Shown piece after piece: positions 37,342 to 46,057 of a stretch of 64,000 bases of DNA (the first letter of the stretch is position 1; every line of letters starts with the position of its first letter). Source of the DNA: Pseudogulbenkiania ferrooxidans 2002 (lineage in GTDB: Bacteria; Pseudomonadota; Gammaproteobacteria; Burkholderiales; Chromobacteriaceae). A model generated the notes under the pieces. The model made no database searches, had not been told where the DNA came from, and was given only the letters and a program-made list of their open reading frames with translations. Both the position numbers and the translations under genes were made by a program. The stretch is taken from contig NZ_ACIS01000006.1 of the NCBI RefSeq assembly GCF_000174355.1, positions 108,568 through 172,567 on the forward strand, read 5' to 3'.

Positions 37342-38374
37342 GCCCGGCGCGAGCGCCGCTTCGGCCAACCTGCCGGCCGATCCCGCCGCGATGACCCCGG
37401 TGCAGCAGGCCGCCATCCTGCTGCTGTGCATGGGCGAGGAGCCCGCCGCCGGCGTGCTGCGCTGCCTGTCGCGCGAGGAACTGCTGGCGGTCACCCAGGA
37501 GATGTCGGGCCTGAGCGGCATCAAGGTGGACTCGGTCAAGGGCGCGATCCAGAAATTCTTCGACGAATACCGCGAGCAGAGCGGGGTGCACGGTGCCAGC
37601 CGCTCCTTCCTCAAGCGCTCGCTCGACCTGGCGCTGGGCAGCGACATCGCCAACAGCGTGCTCGACAACATCTACGGCGACGCCATCCGTCCCAAGATGG
37701 CGCGCCTGCAGTGGGTCTCGCCGCAGTGGCTGGCCGATCGCATCGGCAGCGAGCACGTGCGCATGCAGGCGGTGTTCCTCGCCTTCCTGCCGCCGGCGCT
37801 GGCGGGCCAGGTGGTGGAGGTGCTGCCGGAAGAAAACCGCGACCGCGTGCTGGTCAACATCGCCCGTCTCAAGGACGTCGACCGCGACCTCCTGCTCGAG
37901 TTGGAAGAGCTGGTCAACCGCTGCCTGGAAAGCCTGCACACGCAGAGCACCGCGGTGGAGGGCATGCAGCAGACCGCCGACATCATCAACCGCCTGCCGG
38001 GCGACCGCTCGCGCATGATCGAGCTGTTGCGCGCGCACGACCCGGACATCGTCGGCGAGATCGAGGCGCGCATGTACGACTTCTTCGTGCTGTCGCGCCA
38101 GACCGAGACGGTGCTGATGCGCATCGCCGAGGAGGTGGCGCTGGAGCAGTGGGCGATCGCGCTCAAGGGTGCCGAGCCGGCGGTGCGCGAGGCCATCGTG
38201 CAGACCATGCCGCGCCGCCAGGCGCAGAGCTTCGAGGACATGATGCGCCGCTCCGGCCCGGTGCCGAAAAGCCGCGTCGAAGAGGTGCGGCGCGAGATCA
38301 TGGCGCAGGTCAAGGCGCTAGCCGACGCCGGCGAGATCGACCTGCAGCTGTTCCCCGAGGAAGTGGTCGAGTGA
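37325..38374 (+). CDS. fliG: Flagellar motor switch protein FliG (lateral system)
   Basis: 349 residues: N-, middle and C-domains linked by helices. The torque-generating C-domain retains charged residues (around 285-305, RRQAQSFEDMMRRSGPVPKS, and VEEVRREIMAQVKALADAGE). It is the C-ring rotor component contacting MotA. It overlaps fliF at its start and shares GTGA with fliH at its end. Confidence 0.95.
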   Translation: MEETSKPGASAASANLPADPAAMTPVQQAAILLLCMGEEPAAGVLRCLSREELLAVTQEMSGLSGIKVDSVKGAIQKFFDEYREQSGVHGASRSFLKRSLDLALGSDIANSVLDNIYGDAIRPKMARLQWVSPQWLADRIGSEHVRMQAVFLAFLPPALAGQVVEVLPEENRDRVLVNIARLKDVDRDLLLELEELVNRCLESLHTQSTAVEGMQQTADIINRLPGDRSRMIELLRAHDPDIVGEIEARMYDFFVLSRQTETVLMRIAEEVALEQWAIALKGAEPAVREAIVQTMPRRQAQSFEDMMRRSGPVPKSRVEEVRREIMAQVKALADAGEIDLQLFPEEVVE

Positions 38375-39093
38375 AGCACTGGCGCCCGTTCCGTTTCCCG
38401 CCGTTGCTCCAGGCCCCGTCCGCCGCGCCCGGCCCGCACGGTGACGATGCCGCGCAGCTGCAGGTCTCGGTCGCCGACGGTTTCCGCCAGGGCATGGACG
38501 CCGGCTACCGCGAGGGCGTCGCCGCCGGCGAGCAGGCCGGGCGCGACGCCGGCCTGGCCCAAGGGTTGGCCGAAGGCCGCGCGCAGGGTTTCGAGGCGGC
38601 GCGGCGCGAGGTGCTGGCGCAGCTGGACGGCCTGGCCGCCCCGCTTGCCGCCGCGGCCGAGGCGATGCGCCGCACCTGCGAGGACTACCAGGGCGCGCTG
38701 CGCGAGGACGTAGTCGAGCTGGTGGCCAAGGTGGCGCGCCAGGTGATCCGCTGCGAGCTGACGCTGAAGCCGGCGCAGATCCTCGACCTGGTCGAGGAGA
38801 CGCTGGCCGCGCTGCCGCCGGTGAGCGGCGAGGTCGAGGTGCTGCTCAACGCCGAGGAATGCGCGCGCATCCGCGAACTGGCGCCGGAGCGTGCCGCGCG
38901 CTGGCGCCTGGTGCCGGACGCCAAGCTGGCCGCCGGCGAGTGCCGCGTGCGCACCGCCGAGAGCGAGGCCGACGCCGGCTGCCAGCAGCGCCTGGAGGTC
39001 TGCCTCGACAAGGTGCGCGAGCAGCTGGGCGCGGCTGCGCCGCTGACCGCGCCCAGTGGCGCGGCCGCGACCGGCGCCGTGGCGGAGGTCTGA
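38371..39093 (+). CDS. fliH: Flagellar export ATPase regulator FliH (lateral system)
   Basis: 240 residues from a GTG that overlaps the fliG stop (GTGA). The N-terminal GxxxG-rich helix (GYREGVAAGEQAGRDAGLAQ, then GLAEGRAQGFEAARRE) is the FliH dimerisation hallmark; the C-domain resembles the V/F-ATPase peripheral stalk. It inhibits and targets FliI to the export gate. Confidence 0.9.
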   Translation: MKHWRPFRFPPLLQAPSAAPGPHGDDAAQLQVSVADGFRQGMDAGYREGVAAGEQAGRDAGLAQGLAEGRAQGFEAARREVLAQLDGLAAPLAAAAEAMRRTCEDYQGALREDVVELVAKVARQVIRCELTLKPAQILDLVEETLAALPPVSGEVEVLLNAEECARIRELAPERAARWRLVPDAKLAAGECRVRTAESEADAGCQQRLEVCLDKVREQLGAAAPLTAPSGAAATGAVAEV

Positions 39094-39095
39094 GC

Positions 39096-40406
39096 ATGCT
39101 GCGTGCCGCGCTGGAAAAGCTGGAACTCGACGACGTGCCGGTGGCGACCGTCACCGGCCGCCTGGTCGGCGCCTCCGGCCTGCTCTTGGAGAGCGTCGGC
39201 TGTCCGCTCGAGACCGGCCAGCGCTGTCTGATCGAAACCGCCGCCGGCGAGTGGCTGCAGGCGCAGGTGGTCGGCTTCAAGCGCGAGGTGTCCTACCTGA
39301 TGCCGTTCAAGAAGCCGGTCGGCCTGACCACCGGCGCGCGCGTGCAGCCGGCGCCGGATGCCGCCGGGCTGTTCATCGGTCCGTCCTGGCTGGGGCGCAT
39401 CGTCAACGGCCTGGGCGAGCCGCTGGACGGGCTGGGCCGCCTCGGCGGCGAGCACCCGCTGGCGGCGCATCCGCCGCGCGTCAATCCCCTGAGAAAGCGC
39501 CCGGTCGACACCCCGCTCGACGTCGGCGTGCGCGCCATCAACGGCCTCTTGACGCTCGGGCGCGGCCAGCGCGTCGGCCTGTTCGCCGGCAGCGGCGTCG
39601 GCAAGAGCGTGCTGCTCGGCATGATCACCCGCCACACCGAGGCCGATGTGGTGGTGGTCGGGCTGATCGGCGAACGCGGGCGCGAGGTGCGCGAGTTCGT
39701 CGAGCACGCGCTCGGCGCCGAGGGCCTGGCCAAGGCGGTGCTGGTGGTGGCGCCTGCCGACGAGTCGCCGCTGATGCGGCTCAAGGCCACCGAGCTCACC
39801 CACACCATCGCCGCGCATTTCCGCGACCAGGGGCGCCACGTGCTGCTCTTGGTCGATTCGCTCACGCGCTACGCCATGGCGCAGCGCGAGGTGGCGCTGG
39901 CGCTGGGCGAACCGCCCGCCACGCGCGGCTACCCGCCGTCGGTGTTCGGCCTGTTGCCGACGTTGGCCGAAAGCGCCGGCAACGGCGAGGGCGAGGGCAG
40001 CATGAGCGCGATCTACACCGTGCTGGCCGAAGGCGACGACCAGCAGGACCCGGTGGTCGACACCGCGCGCGCCATCCTCGACGGCCACATCGTGCTGTCG
40101 CGCGGGCTGGCCGAGCGCGGCCACTACCCCGCCATCGACATTGCCGCCTCGGTCAGCCGCTGCATGGGGCTGGTGGCCGGGGTGAGCCAGCGCGAGGCGG
40201 CGCGCACCCTGCGCGGGCTGTGGGCGCGCTACCAGGAGGTGCGCGCGCTGATCCCGCTGGGCGGCTACGTGCCCGGCGCCGACGCCGAGACCGACCGCGC
40301 GGTGCAGCGGATGCCGCTCATCGAACGTTTCCTGCGCCAGGACGCCGCCGTCGCGGCGCCCTACGGCGCCACCCTGCAGCAACTCGAGGAACTGTCCGCA
40401 TCATGA
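39096..40406 (+). CDS. fliI: Flagellum-specific ATP synthase FliI (lateral system)
   Basis: 436 residues; export ATPase of the F1-beta family. Walker A is GLFAGSGVGKSVLLG near 162; Walker B lies in HVLLLVDSLTRYAMAQREVA near 246; SRGLAERGHYPAIDIAASVS is the family signature. It starts 2 bp after fliH and shares ATGA with fliJ. Confidence 0.96.
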   Translation: MLRAALEKLELDDVPVATVTGRLVGASGLLLESVGCPLETGQRCLIETAAGEWLQAQVVGFKREVSYLMPFKKPVGLTTGARVQPAPDAAGLFIGPSWLGRIVNGLGEPLDGLGRLGGEHPLAAHPPRVNPLRKRPVDTPLDVGVRAINGLLTLGRGQRVGLFAGSGVGKSVLLGMITRHTEADVVVVGLIGERGREVREFVEHALGAEGLAKAVLVVAPADESPLMRLKATELTHTIAAHFRDQGRHVLLLVDSLTRYAMAQREVALALGEPPATRGYPPSVFGLLPTLAESAGNGEGEGSMSAIYTVLAEGDDQQDPVVDTARAILDGHIVLSRGLAERGHYPAIDIAASVSRCMGLVAGVSQREAARTLRGLWARYQEVRALIPLGGYVPGADAETDRAVQRMPLIERFLRQDAAVAAPYGATLQQLEELSAS

Positions 40407-40846
40407 AACAGCAAGAAGCCCTGCACCGCCTGCAGCTGATGGTGCGGCTGCGTGATAACGACGTGGAACGCCTGGAGTCCGAGCTTGTCGCCAAGCGCCG
40501 CCTGCAGGAACGCTACCGCCGCAACATCGAGCGCATGGGCGAGCTGTGCGGCCAGAGCGGCGCCAGCGCGGCCACCGCCTCGCCGGCGCTGGCGCTCAAC
40601 TGCGCCGGCTACAAGGGGGCGCTGCTGCAGCTGATGGCCTCGCAGCAACAGGATCTGAACCTGGCCGAGGCCGACGCCGCGGTGAGCCAGCGCGCGCTGG
40701 CGGTGGCCACGCTGCGGCGCGAGGCGCTGGTGCAGGTACGCGACGACGCCGCCGCGCAGATCGCCGGCGAGCGTGCCCGGCGCGAGCAGAAGTACAGCGA
40801 CGACTTCGCCGGCCAGGCGTGGTGGCGCGGCCGCACCACGGTGTGA
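40403..40846 (+). CDS. fliJ: Flagellar export chaperone-escort protein FliJ (lateral system)
   Basis: 147 residues, predicted as a long antiparallel coiled coil, as for FliJ: charged heptads through RLRDNDVERLESELVAKRRL and a second helix QQDLNLAEADAAVSQRALAV. It links the FliI hexamer to FlhA. Sequence conservation is low, so position after fliI carries much of the assignment. Its stop codon lies inside a TGTGA-N4-TCACG box. Confidence 0.85.
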   Translation: MKQQEALHRLQLMVRLRDNDVERLESELVAKRRLQERYRRNIERMGELCGQSGASAATASPALALNCAGYKGALLQLMASQQQDLNLAEADAAVSQRALAVATLRREALVQVRDDAAAQIAGERARREQKYSDDFAGQAWWRGRTTV

Positions 40847-40856
40847 TTATTCACGC
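40841..40856 (+). promoter_or_regulatory. Putative lateral-flagellar box upstream of fliD
   Basis: GTGTGA-TTAT-TCACGC, 65 bp upstream of the fliD ATG and overlapping the fliJ stop codon. It matches the boxes before lafA and fliE. Confidence 0.45.
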
Positions 40857-40921
40857 CGCCTGAAGGAAACCGCCGTTCCGGTCGCCTTGAACAGTTATTG
40901 AGACCGGATAAGGAGCACACC

Positions 40922-42256
40922 ATGGCCGACATCAACCCGACGCAGATGGCCACGCAGCTGGCCAACCTGTACGTGCAGCAGGCGCAGCAGCGCCTGTCGA
41001 TGCAGAACAGCAGCGCCAAGGCGCGCAGCGACGGCCTGAGCAAGCTGCAGAGCGCGCTGCAGGACTTCCGCTCGGCGCTGACCTCGCTGTCGGCCAAAAA
41101 GAGCATGGTGGCGATGAGCGCCAGCTTCAGCCAGAGCAACGCCGGCACCGTCAGCGCCAGCGGCACGGCCCAGGCCGGCAGCTACTCGCTGTTCGTCGAG
41201 CAGCTGGCGAGCGCGCAGCAGCTGGCGTACGACGGGGTATCCGGCGCCAGCGGCGGCACCCTCACCGTCAGCCTCGGCGGCAACCCCTTCAGCGTCGATC
41301 TCGCCAGCGCCGACCGCGACGGCGACCACAATCTCACCACCAGCGAAATCGCCCTGGCCATCAACCAGGCTGCGGGCAACGCCGGCAAGGTCAACGCCAT
41401 GGTGCTGACCGCCAACGGCATCTCGCGCCTGGTGCTGACCTCGGGCAAGACCGGGGCCGCCAACACCATCGGCGTCGACGCCAGCCAGGCCAGCGATCCC
41501 GCCCTGCAGACCGCGTTCGCGTCCTCGTCGCAACTGAGCCCCGCGCAGGACGCCAAGGTCTGGCTGGGCGGGCAGGGCAGCGGGGTGCTGATGCAGCAGG
41601 CCTCCAACACCTTCACCGCCATCGACGGCGTCACCATGACCTTCGGCGCCATGAGCGCCGGCCAGAGCCTGACGCTGAACGTGGCACGCAGCGACAGCGA
41701 CACCGGCGGTAACGTGCAGAACTTCGTCGACGCCTACAATACGCTGCTCAAGTCGCTGGGCAGCCTGACCGCATCCGGGGGCGCCGACAAGGATCAGAAG
41801 GCCGGGCCGTTCGCCACTGACGCCGGGGTGCGCTCCTTGCGCGACCATCTCAATACCCTGATCCGCCAGAGCTTCGGCGGCGTGCGCCTGGCCGACATGG
41901 GCATCACCGCCGCGCGCGACGGCACGCTGTCGCTCGACCGCAGCAAGCTCGACAAGCTGTTGGCCGACCAGCCCACCGCGCTCGACGGCTTCTTCAACGG
42001 CAGCAACGCCGACGGCCTGCTCGCCCAAGCCGGCAGCTACCTCGACAAGTGGCTCAACGCCAGCAGCGGCCTGATCACGCAGCGCAAGGACAGCGCGCAG
42101 CGCATGCAGAACGACCTCGACGCGCAGCAGACGCGCATCGATAACCAGTACGACCAGGCCTACAAGCGCTACCTGGCGCAGTTCACCCAGCTGCAGACCA
42201 TGCAGGCGCAGATGAGCCAGACCCTGGATTCGCTCAACAGCTACTTCAGCCAGTAA
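40922..42256 (+). CDS. fliD: Flagellar filament cap protein FliD (lateral LafB)
   Basis: 444 residues; HAP2 cap that assembles flagellin at the filament tip. The N-terminus (QMATQLANLYVQQAQQRLSM) and the C-terminal coiled region (RIDNQYDQAYKRYLAQFTQL) are FliD-like; a flagellin_IN-type repeat is visible around 130-165. AAGGAG precedes the ATG at 40922. It opens the fliD-fliS-fliT-fliK-fliL-fliA-motA-motB unit, the same order as lafBCDEFSTU. Confidence 0.92.
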   Translation: MADINPTQMATQLANLYVQQAQQRLSMQNSSAKARSDGLSKLQSALQDFRSALTSLSAKKSMVAMSASFSQSNAGTVSASGTAQAGSYSLFVEQLASAQQLAYDGVSGASGGTLTVSLGGNPFSVDLASADRDGDHNLTTSEIALAINQAAGNAGKVNAMVLTANGISRLVLTSGKTGAANTIGVDASQASDPALQTAFASSSQLSPAQDAKVWLGGQGSGVLMQQASNTFTAIDGVTMTFGAMSAGQSLTLNVARSDSDTGGNVQNFVDAYNTLLKSLGSLTASGGADKDQKAGPFATDAGVRSLRDHLNTLIRQSFGGVRLADMGITAARDGTLSLDRSKLDKLLADQPTALDGFFNGSNADGLLAQAGSYLDKWLNASSGLITQRKDSAQRMQNDLDAQQTRIDNQYDQAYKRYLAQFTQLQTMQAQMSQTLDSLNSYFSQ

Positions 42257-42282
42257 CCCGTAACCGACGACAGGAAGCCACC

Positions 42283-42675
42283 TTGGATTACGAAGCCTAC
42301 CGCAGTTACCACTCGGTCAACCTGGAAGCGCAGACCGCCACCGCCTCGCCGGTGCAGCTGGTGCTGGTGCTGTTCGACGGCCTGCTGGAAGAGCTGGCGC
42401 GCGCCCGCGGCCACCTGGAGGGCCAGCGTTTCGAGCAGAAGGGCGACAGCATCACCAAGTGCATCAACATCCTCAACGGCCTCTCCAGCGCGCTGGATTT
42501 CGAGTCGGGCGGCGAGGTGGTGACCGACCTGGCGCGGCTCTACGACTACTGCGCCTTCCGCCTCTACCACGCCAGCGTGGAGCTCGACGTGGCGGCGCTG
42601 GACGAGGTTGTCGGCCTGCTGGGCACGCTCAAGGGCGGCTGGATGGGAGTGCGCGATCAGCATGAAGCCGCCTGA
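42283..42675 (+). CDS. fliS: Flagellin export chaperone FliS (lateral LafC)
   Basis: 130 residues from a TTG with AGGAAG upstream. Conserved motifs are ASPVQLVLVLFDGLLEELAR near 22-41 and the helical NILNGLSSALDFESGGEV, as in FliS, the cytosolic chaperone preventing premature flagellin polymerisation. Confidence 0.93.
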   Translation: MDYEAYRSYHSVNLEAQTATASPVQLVLVLFDGLLEELARARGHLEGQRFEQKGDSITKCINILNGLSSALDFESGGEVVTDLARLYDYCAFRLYHASVELDVAALDEVVGLLGTLKGGWMGVRDQHEAA

Positions 42676-42949
42676 ACTCGATCACCTGGAAAGCGCCCTG
42701 CGCACCGCCGCCGCCGCGCAGGACTGGGAGCGGCTGACGGCGCTGGACGCACGGCTGTCGGCGTGGCTGGCCGGCGCGCCGGCGGCCATCGAGCCCGCCC
42801 GCCTCGCGCGCCTCTGCACGCTCTACCGCGAAATCCTGGCGGCCGGCAGCACGGCCGGTGCCGAACTGGAACAGCGCCTCGCGCTGCTGAGCCGGGAACG
42901 CGAAGGCCAGCTCGCCTACGCCCAGGCCCGGCAATGGGAGGGCGCATGA
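42662..42949 (+). CDS. FliT-like flagellar chaperone (lateral LafD)
   Basis: 95 residues, all helical (LESALRTAAAAQDWERLTAL, QRLALLSREREGQLAYAQAR). It overlaps fliS by 14 bp and fliK by 4 bp. Size, helix content and position between fliS and fliK match LafD/FliT, which chaperones the FliD cap; sequence alone would not be decisive. Confidence 0.65.
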   Translation: MKPPELDHLESALRTAAAAQDWERLTALDARLSAWLAGAPAAIEPARLARLCTLYREILAAGSTAGAELEQRLALLSREREGQLAYAQARQWEGA

Positions 42950-43992
42950 CGACCTTGCCCACCCTGTCCACCGTACCGCTGGCGGAAACCCGTTCCGCCG
43001 AACCCGTCGCCGTCGCGGCGGTAGCGCCCGCCGCGACCCCCGCCGCGTCCCCCGACTCCGCCGCGCCGGCCGACTTTGCCGCGGCGCTGCTGGCGGTGGT
43101 ACTGCCGGTGCCCGGCCCGGTATCGCCGGCGCCGGGCACCGCGCCCCCCCCGGCGACCACCGATGCCGGGCCGGACGGCGAGCGCCATCACAGCGAGCAG
43201 GAGCAGAGCGCCACGGCGTTGCCGGCCGTGCCGGTCACGCCCTTGTCGCTGCTGCTGCCGCCACTCCCGCTTACCCCGCCGTTGTCTTCGGCCAACCTTT
43301 CCACGTTCCAGGGCCTGGCCGGCGTGGCGGCGGGCAGCGTGCCGGCCTCGGCGCGCGACAACCTGGCCTCCGCCGCTGGCACCGTTCCTGCGCTGCCGGC
43401 TGACGCTCAATCCCCGCTCCCAGCCGGGCTCCCTCTGCGCCTGGCCACGCAGGATGGCAGCGCCGCACCGCTGGCCGGCAGCCCGGCGCCGAATCCGCTG
43501 CCAGGCTGGTTCGTCCACGCCCAGGGCGCCGAGCCGCGCGCGGCCTTGCCGGAATGGGCGCCGCTGGCGCTGCCCGCCGGCCAGCCGGCGCGCTGGGGCG
43601 AGTCGCTGCGCGCCGCGCTGGGCGAGCGCCTGGCGGTGCAGAGCACGCACGGCATGGACCGTGCGCTGATCCGCCTCGACCCGCCGTCGTTCGGTTCGCT
43701 GGAAATCGCCATCCGCCACGAGGCCGGCGCCCTGACGGTGCAGCTGGTGGCCTCGCACGGCGAGGTGGTGCGCCAGCTGCAGGCGATCGGCGACGCGCTA
43801 CGCCAGGACCTGTCGGCACGGCAGTACACCCAGGTGGCGGTGGAGGTGCGCGAAGGCGCTCCCGGCGGCCACCAGGGACAGGGGCAGGGCCGTTCCGGGC
43901 GCGACGGCGCGCCGGACGGCCGTAGCCCGGGACGCGCGCTGGCCGAGGCGGGCGGCGATGGCTTTGCACCGTTCGCGCTGGCGCAGGGCTGA
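42946..43992 (+). CDS. fliK: Flagellar hook-length control protein FliK (lateral LafE)
   Basis: 348 residues. A long Pro/Ala/Ser-rich, probably unstructured N-terminal part (to about 215) serves as ruler; the Flg_hook domain follows (MDRALIRLDPPSFGSLEIAI, then VQLVASHGEVVRQLQAIGDA) at about 240-300, with a Gly/Arg-rich tail. It measures the hook and triggers the FlhB specificity switch. Confidence 0.88.
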   Translation: MTTLPTLSTVPLAETRSAEPVAVAAVAPAATPAASPDSAAPADFAAALLAVVLPVPGPVSPAPGTAPPPATTDAGPDGERHHSEQEQSATALPAVPVTPLSLLLPPLPLTPPLSSANLSTFQGLAGVAAGSVPASARDNLASAAGTVPALPADAQSPLPAGLPLRLATQDGSAAPLAGSPAPNPLPGWFVHAQGAEPRAALPEWAPLALPAGQPARWGESLRAALGERLAVQSTHGMDRALIRLDPPSFGSLEIAIRHEAGALTVQLVASHGEVVRQLQAIGDALRQDLSARQYTQVAVEVREGAPGGHQGQGQGRSGRDGAPDGRSPGRALAEAGGDGFAPFALAQG

Positions 43993-44013
43993 GGCAGAGA
44001 AAGGACAGATCGG

Positions 44014-44463
44014 ATGAACACGAATACGATAATGGGTGCGGCGCTGGGGATGGTGCTGGCCGTGGCGCTCGGTGCCGGCGGCGTCTACTGGTGGCTGGGG
44101 CAGGGCAAGGCGGCCGCTCCGCTGGCCTCCGCCGAGAAGGCCGAACCGAGCCGCTACGTCAGCCTGGACAAGGTGATCGTCATGCTGCGCAGCGAGGCGG
44201 GCGACCCCGAGCTGCACTACATGGCGCTCGACCTGGTGTTCCGCACCGGCGAGACGCACGAAAAGGAGCTCAAGGAGCAACTGCCCTTCCTCAAGACCGT
44301 GGCGGTGCGCGCGCTGTCGCCGCTCGCGCTGGCGCGCGCCTCCGGCATGACCATCGACGACTACCAGAAGCTGCTGGGCAAGGCCTACCGCGCAAGCTAC
44401 GGTGCCGAACACGGCGCCCAGCCGTTCTCCGACGTCATGGTCGGCAAGCTGATCATCGAGTAA
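44014..44463 (+). CDS. fliL: Flagellar basal-body protein FliL (lateral LafF)
   Basis: 149 residues: one N-terminal transmembrane helix (about 7-28, MGAALGMVLAVALGAGGVYW) and a periplasmic domain with the conserved SRYVSLDKVIVMLRSE and YMALDLVFRTGETHEKELKE. FliL rings surround the stator and increase torque. Confidence 0.88.
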   Translation: MNTNTIMGAALGMVLAVALGAGGVYWWLGQGKAAAPLASAEKAEPSRYVSLDKVIVMLRSEAGDPELHYMALDLVFRTGETHEKELKEQLPFLKTVAVRALSPLALARASGMTIDDYQKLLGKAYRASYGAEHGAQPFSDVMVGKLIIE

Positions 44464-44470
44464 GCGCGCC

Positions 44471-45163
44471 ATGTACGCCGACTACGCCACTCCCGACACG
44501 CCGGCCGAACTCGAGGCGCGCTGCCTGAGTGATTTCGCCCCGCTGGTGAAGCGCGTGGCGCGCCAGCTCAACTCGCAAGCCAACGGCGTGATCGAGCGCG
44601 AGGACATGGAGCAGATCGGCCTGATGGCGCTGCTCGAGGCGCTGCGCCGCTACGGCGAGCCGGATGCGCGCTTCGCCGGCTACGCCGTGCTGCGCGTGCG
44701 CGGCGCCATCCTCGACGAGCTGCGCCGCCTCGACTGGCGGCCGCGCGCGCTGCGCCAGGACGCGCACCGCCTGCGCGATGGCTTGCGCGAACTGACGCGG
44801 CGCCTCGGGCGCGAGCCCAGCGAGGCGGAAGCGGTGGCGCAACTGGGGCTCAGCGCCGAGGACTACCGCGCGCTGCTGGTGGCGGAAAACGCCGAGGCCA
44901 TGGCCAGCTTCGACGAACTGGTCGCCGCCGGCATCGAGCCCATCGACGACAACACCCCCGAGGCCAGCGTGCTGCAGCGGCGCACCCTGGCGGCGGCGCT
45001 CTCCGCGCTGGACGAGCGCGAACAGCGCGTGATCCAGCTCTACTACGAATTCGAACTCAGCCTCAAGGAGATCGCCGCCGTGCTCGACCTGACCGAAGCG
45101 CGGGTGTGCCAGATCAACAAGAGCGCTCTCAAGAAAATGAAGGTCCGGCTCGACGCCGCCTGA
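44471..45163 (+). CDS. fliA: Sigma28-type RNA polymerase sigma factor (lateral LafS)
   Basis: 230 residues, FliA/WhiG family. Region 2 spans about 20-85 (LVKRVARQLNSQANGVIERE, AVLRVRGAILDELRRLDWRP), region 3 about 95-140, and region 4 the C-terminal helix-turn-helix (LSLKEIAAVLDLTEARVCQI). Its anti-sigma factor FlgM is at 48037. It probably directs late lateral genes; I could not find clean TAAA-N15-GCCGATAA promoters in the cluster, so its preferred sequence may differ. Confidence 0.93.
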   Translation: MYADYATPDTPAELEARCLSDFAPLVKRVARQLNSQANGVIEREDMEQIGLMALLEALRRYGEPDARFAGYAVLRVRGAILDELRRLDWRPRALRQDAHRLRDGLRELTRRLGREPSEAEAVAQLGLSAEDYRALLVAENAEAMASFDELVAAGIEPIDDNTPEASVLQRRTLAAALSALDEREQRVIQLYYEFELSLKEIAAVLDLTEARVCQINKSALKKMKVRLDAA

Positions 45164-45182
45164 ACTCCCTGGAAAGGCAACT

Positions 45183-46046
45183 ATGCAGCAACTACTCGGC
45201 ATCGGCATCGTTCTCGGATGCGTCTTCGGCGGCTTCATGCTGGGCGGGGGCTCGTTCCACGTCATCTGGCAACCGGTGGAACTGCTCATCATCTGTGGCG
45301 CCGCGATCGGCGCCATCGTGCTGGGCAACCCCAAGCACGTGCTGCTGGAAATGGGCGGCCAGATCAAGCGCGTGGTGCTGCGCAAGAAGCACGGCGCCGA
45401 ATTCCAGCGCCAACTCTTGCTGTTGATGTACGAACTCCTGATCACCGCCAGCCAGGGCCTGAAGGCGCTCGACGAGCACGTCGAGGCGCCGCGCCAGAGC
45501 CCGCTGTTCAACCGCTACCCGCTGGTGCTGCAGCAGCCCAAGCTGCTGGCCTTCATCGTCGACAATTTCCGCCTGATGGCGATGGGCAAGATCAGCGCGC
45601 ACGAGCTGGAAGGCGTGCTCGACCAGGAAATCGACGCCATCCACGAGGAGCTCAACCAGCCCTCCAAGTCGCTGCACAAGATCGGCGAGGCGATGCCGGG
45701 CTTCGGCATCCTGGCCGCGGTGCTGGGCATCGTGATGACCATGAACAGCGTCGGCAACGGCGCCACCACCGGCGAGATCGCCGAGAAGGTCGGCGCCGCC
45801 ATGGTGGGCACCTTCATCGGCATCTTCTTCTGCTACGGCGTGCTCGACCCACTCAGCAACGTGATGCACCAGCAGGTCAAGGAGGAGCTCTCCAACTTCG
45901 AATCGGTCAAGGTGGTGATCACCACGCATGCCTCCGGCAAGCCGCCGCTGCTGGCGATCGACGCCGGGCGCCGCCTGGTCCAGCTCAACACCAAGCCGAG
46001 CTTTTCGCAGCTGGAAAGCTGGATCAACGCGCTGCAAGGCGTGTGA
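45183..46046 (+). CDS. motA: Flagellar motor stator protein MotA (lateral LafT)
   Basis: 287 residues, E. coli-like MotA: transmembrane helices at about 4-22, 33-49, 170-190 and 200-220; the conserved proline motifs (ALDEHVEAPRQSPLFNRYPL cytoplasmic loop, MPGFGILAAVLGIVMTMNSV) are present. It interacts with FliG. With motB it gives the lateral system its own stator. Confidence 0.93.
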   Translation: MQQLLGIGIVLGCVFGGFMLGGGSFHVIWQPVELLIICGAAIGAIVLGNPKHVLLEMGGQIKRVVLRKKHGAEFQRQLLLLMYELLITASQGLKALDEHVEAPRQSPLFNRYPLVLQQPKLLAFIVDNFRLMAMGKISAHELEGVLDQEIDAIHEELNQPSKSLHKIGEAMPGFGILAAVLGIVMTMNSVGNGATTGEIAEKVGAAMVGTFIGIFFCYGVLDPLSNVMHQQVKEELSNFESVKVVITTHASGKPPLLAIDAGRRLVQLNTKPSFSQLESWINALQGV

Positions 46047-46057
46047 GGTAGCGCACC

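Noticed and set aside
42763..43992. Extending fliK, fliH, fliI and fliJ to long upstream in-frame starts
   Set aside because: The upstream parts overlap the preceding conserved genes extensively and are low-complexity; the ATGA or GTGA overlaps give family-typical lengths.
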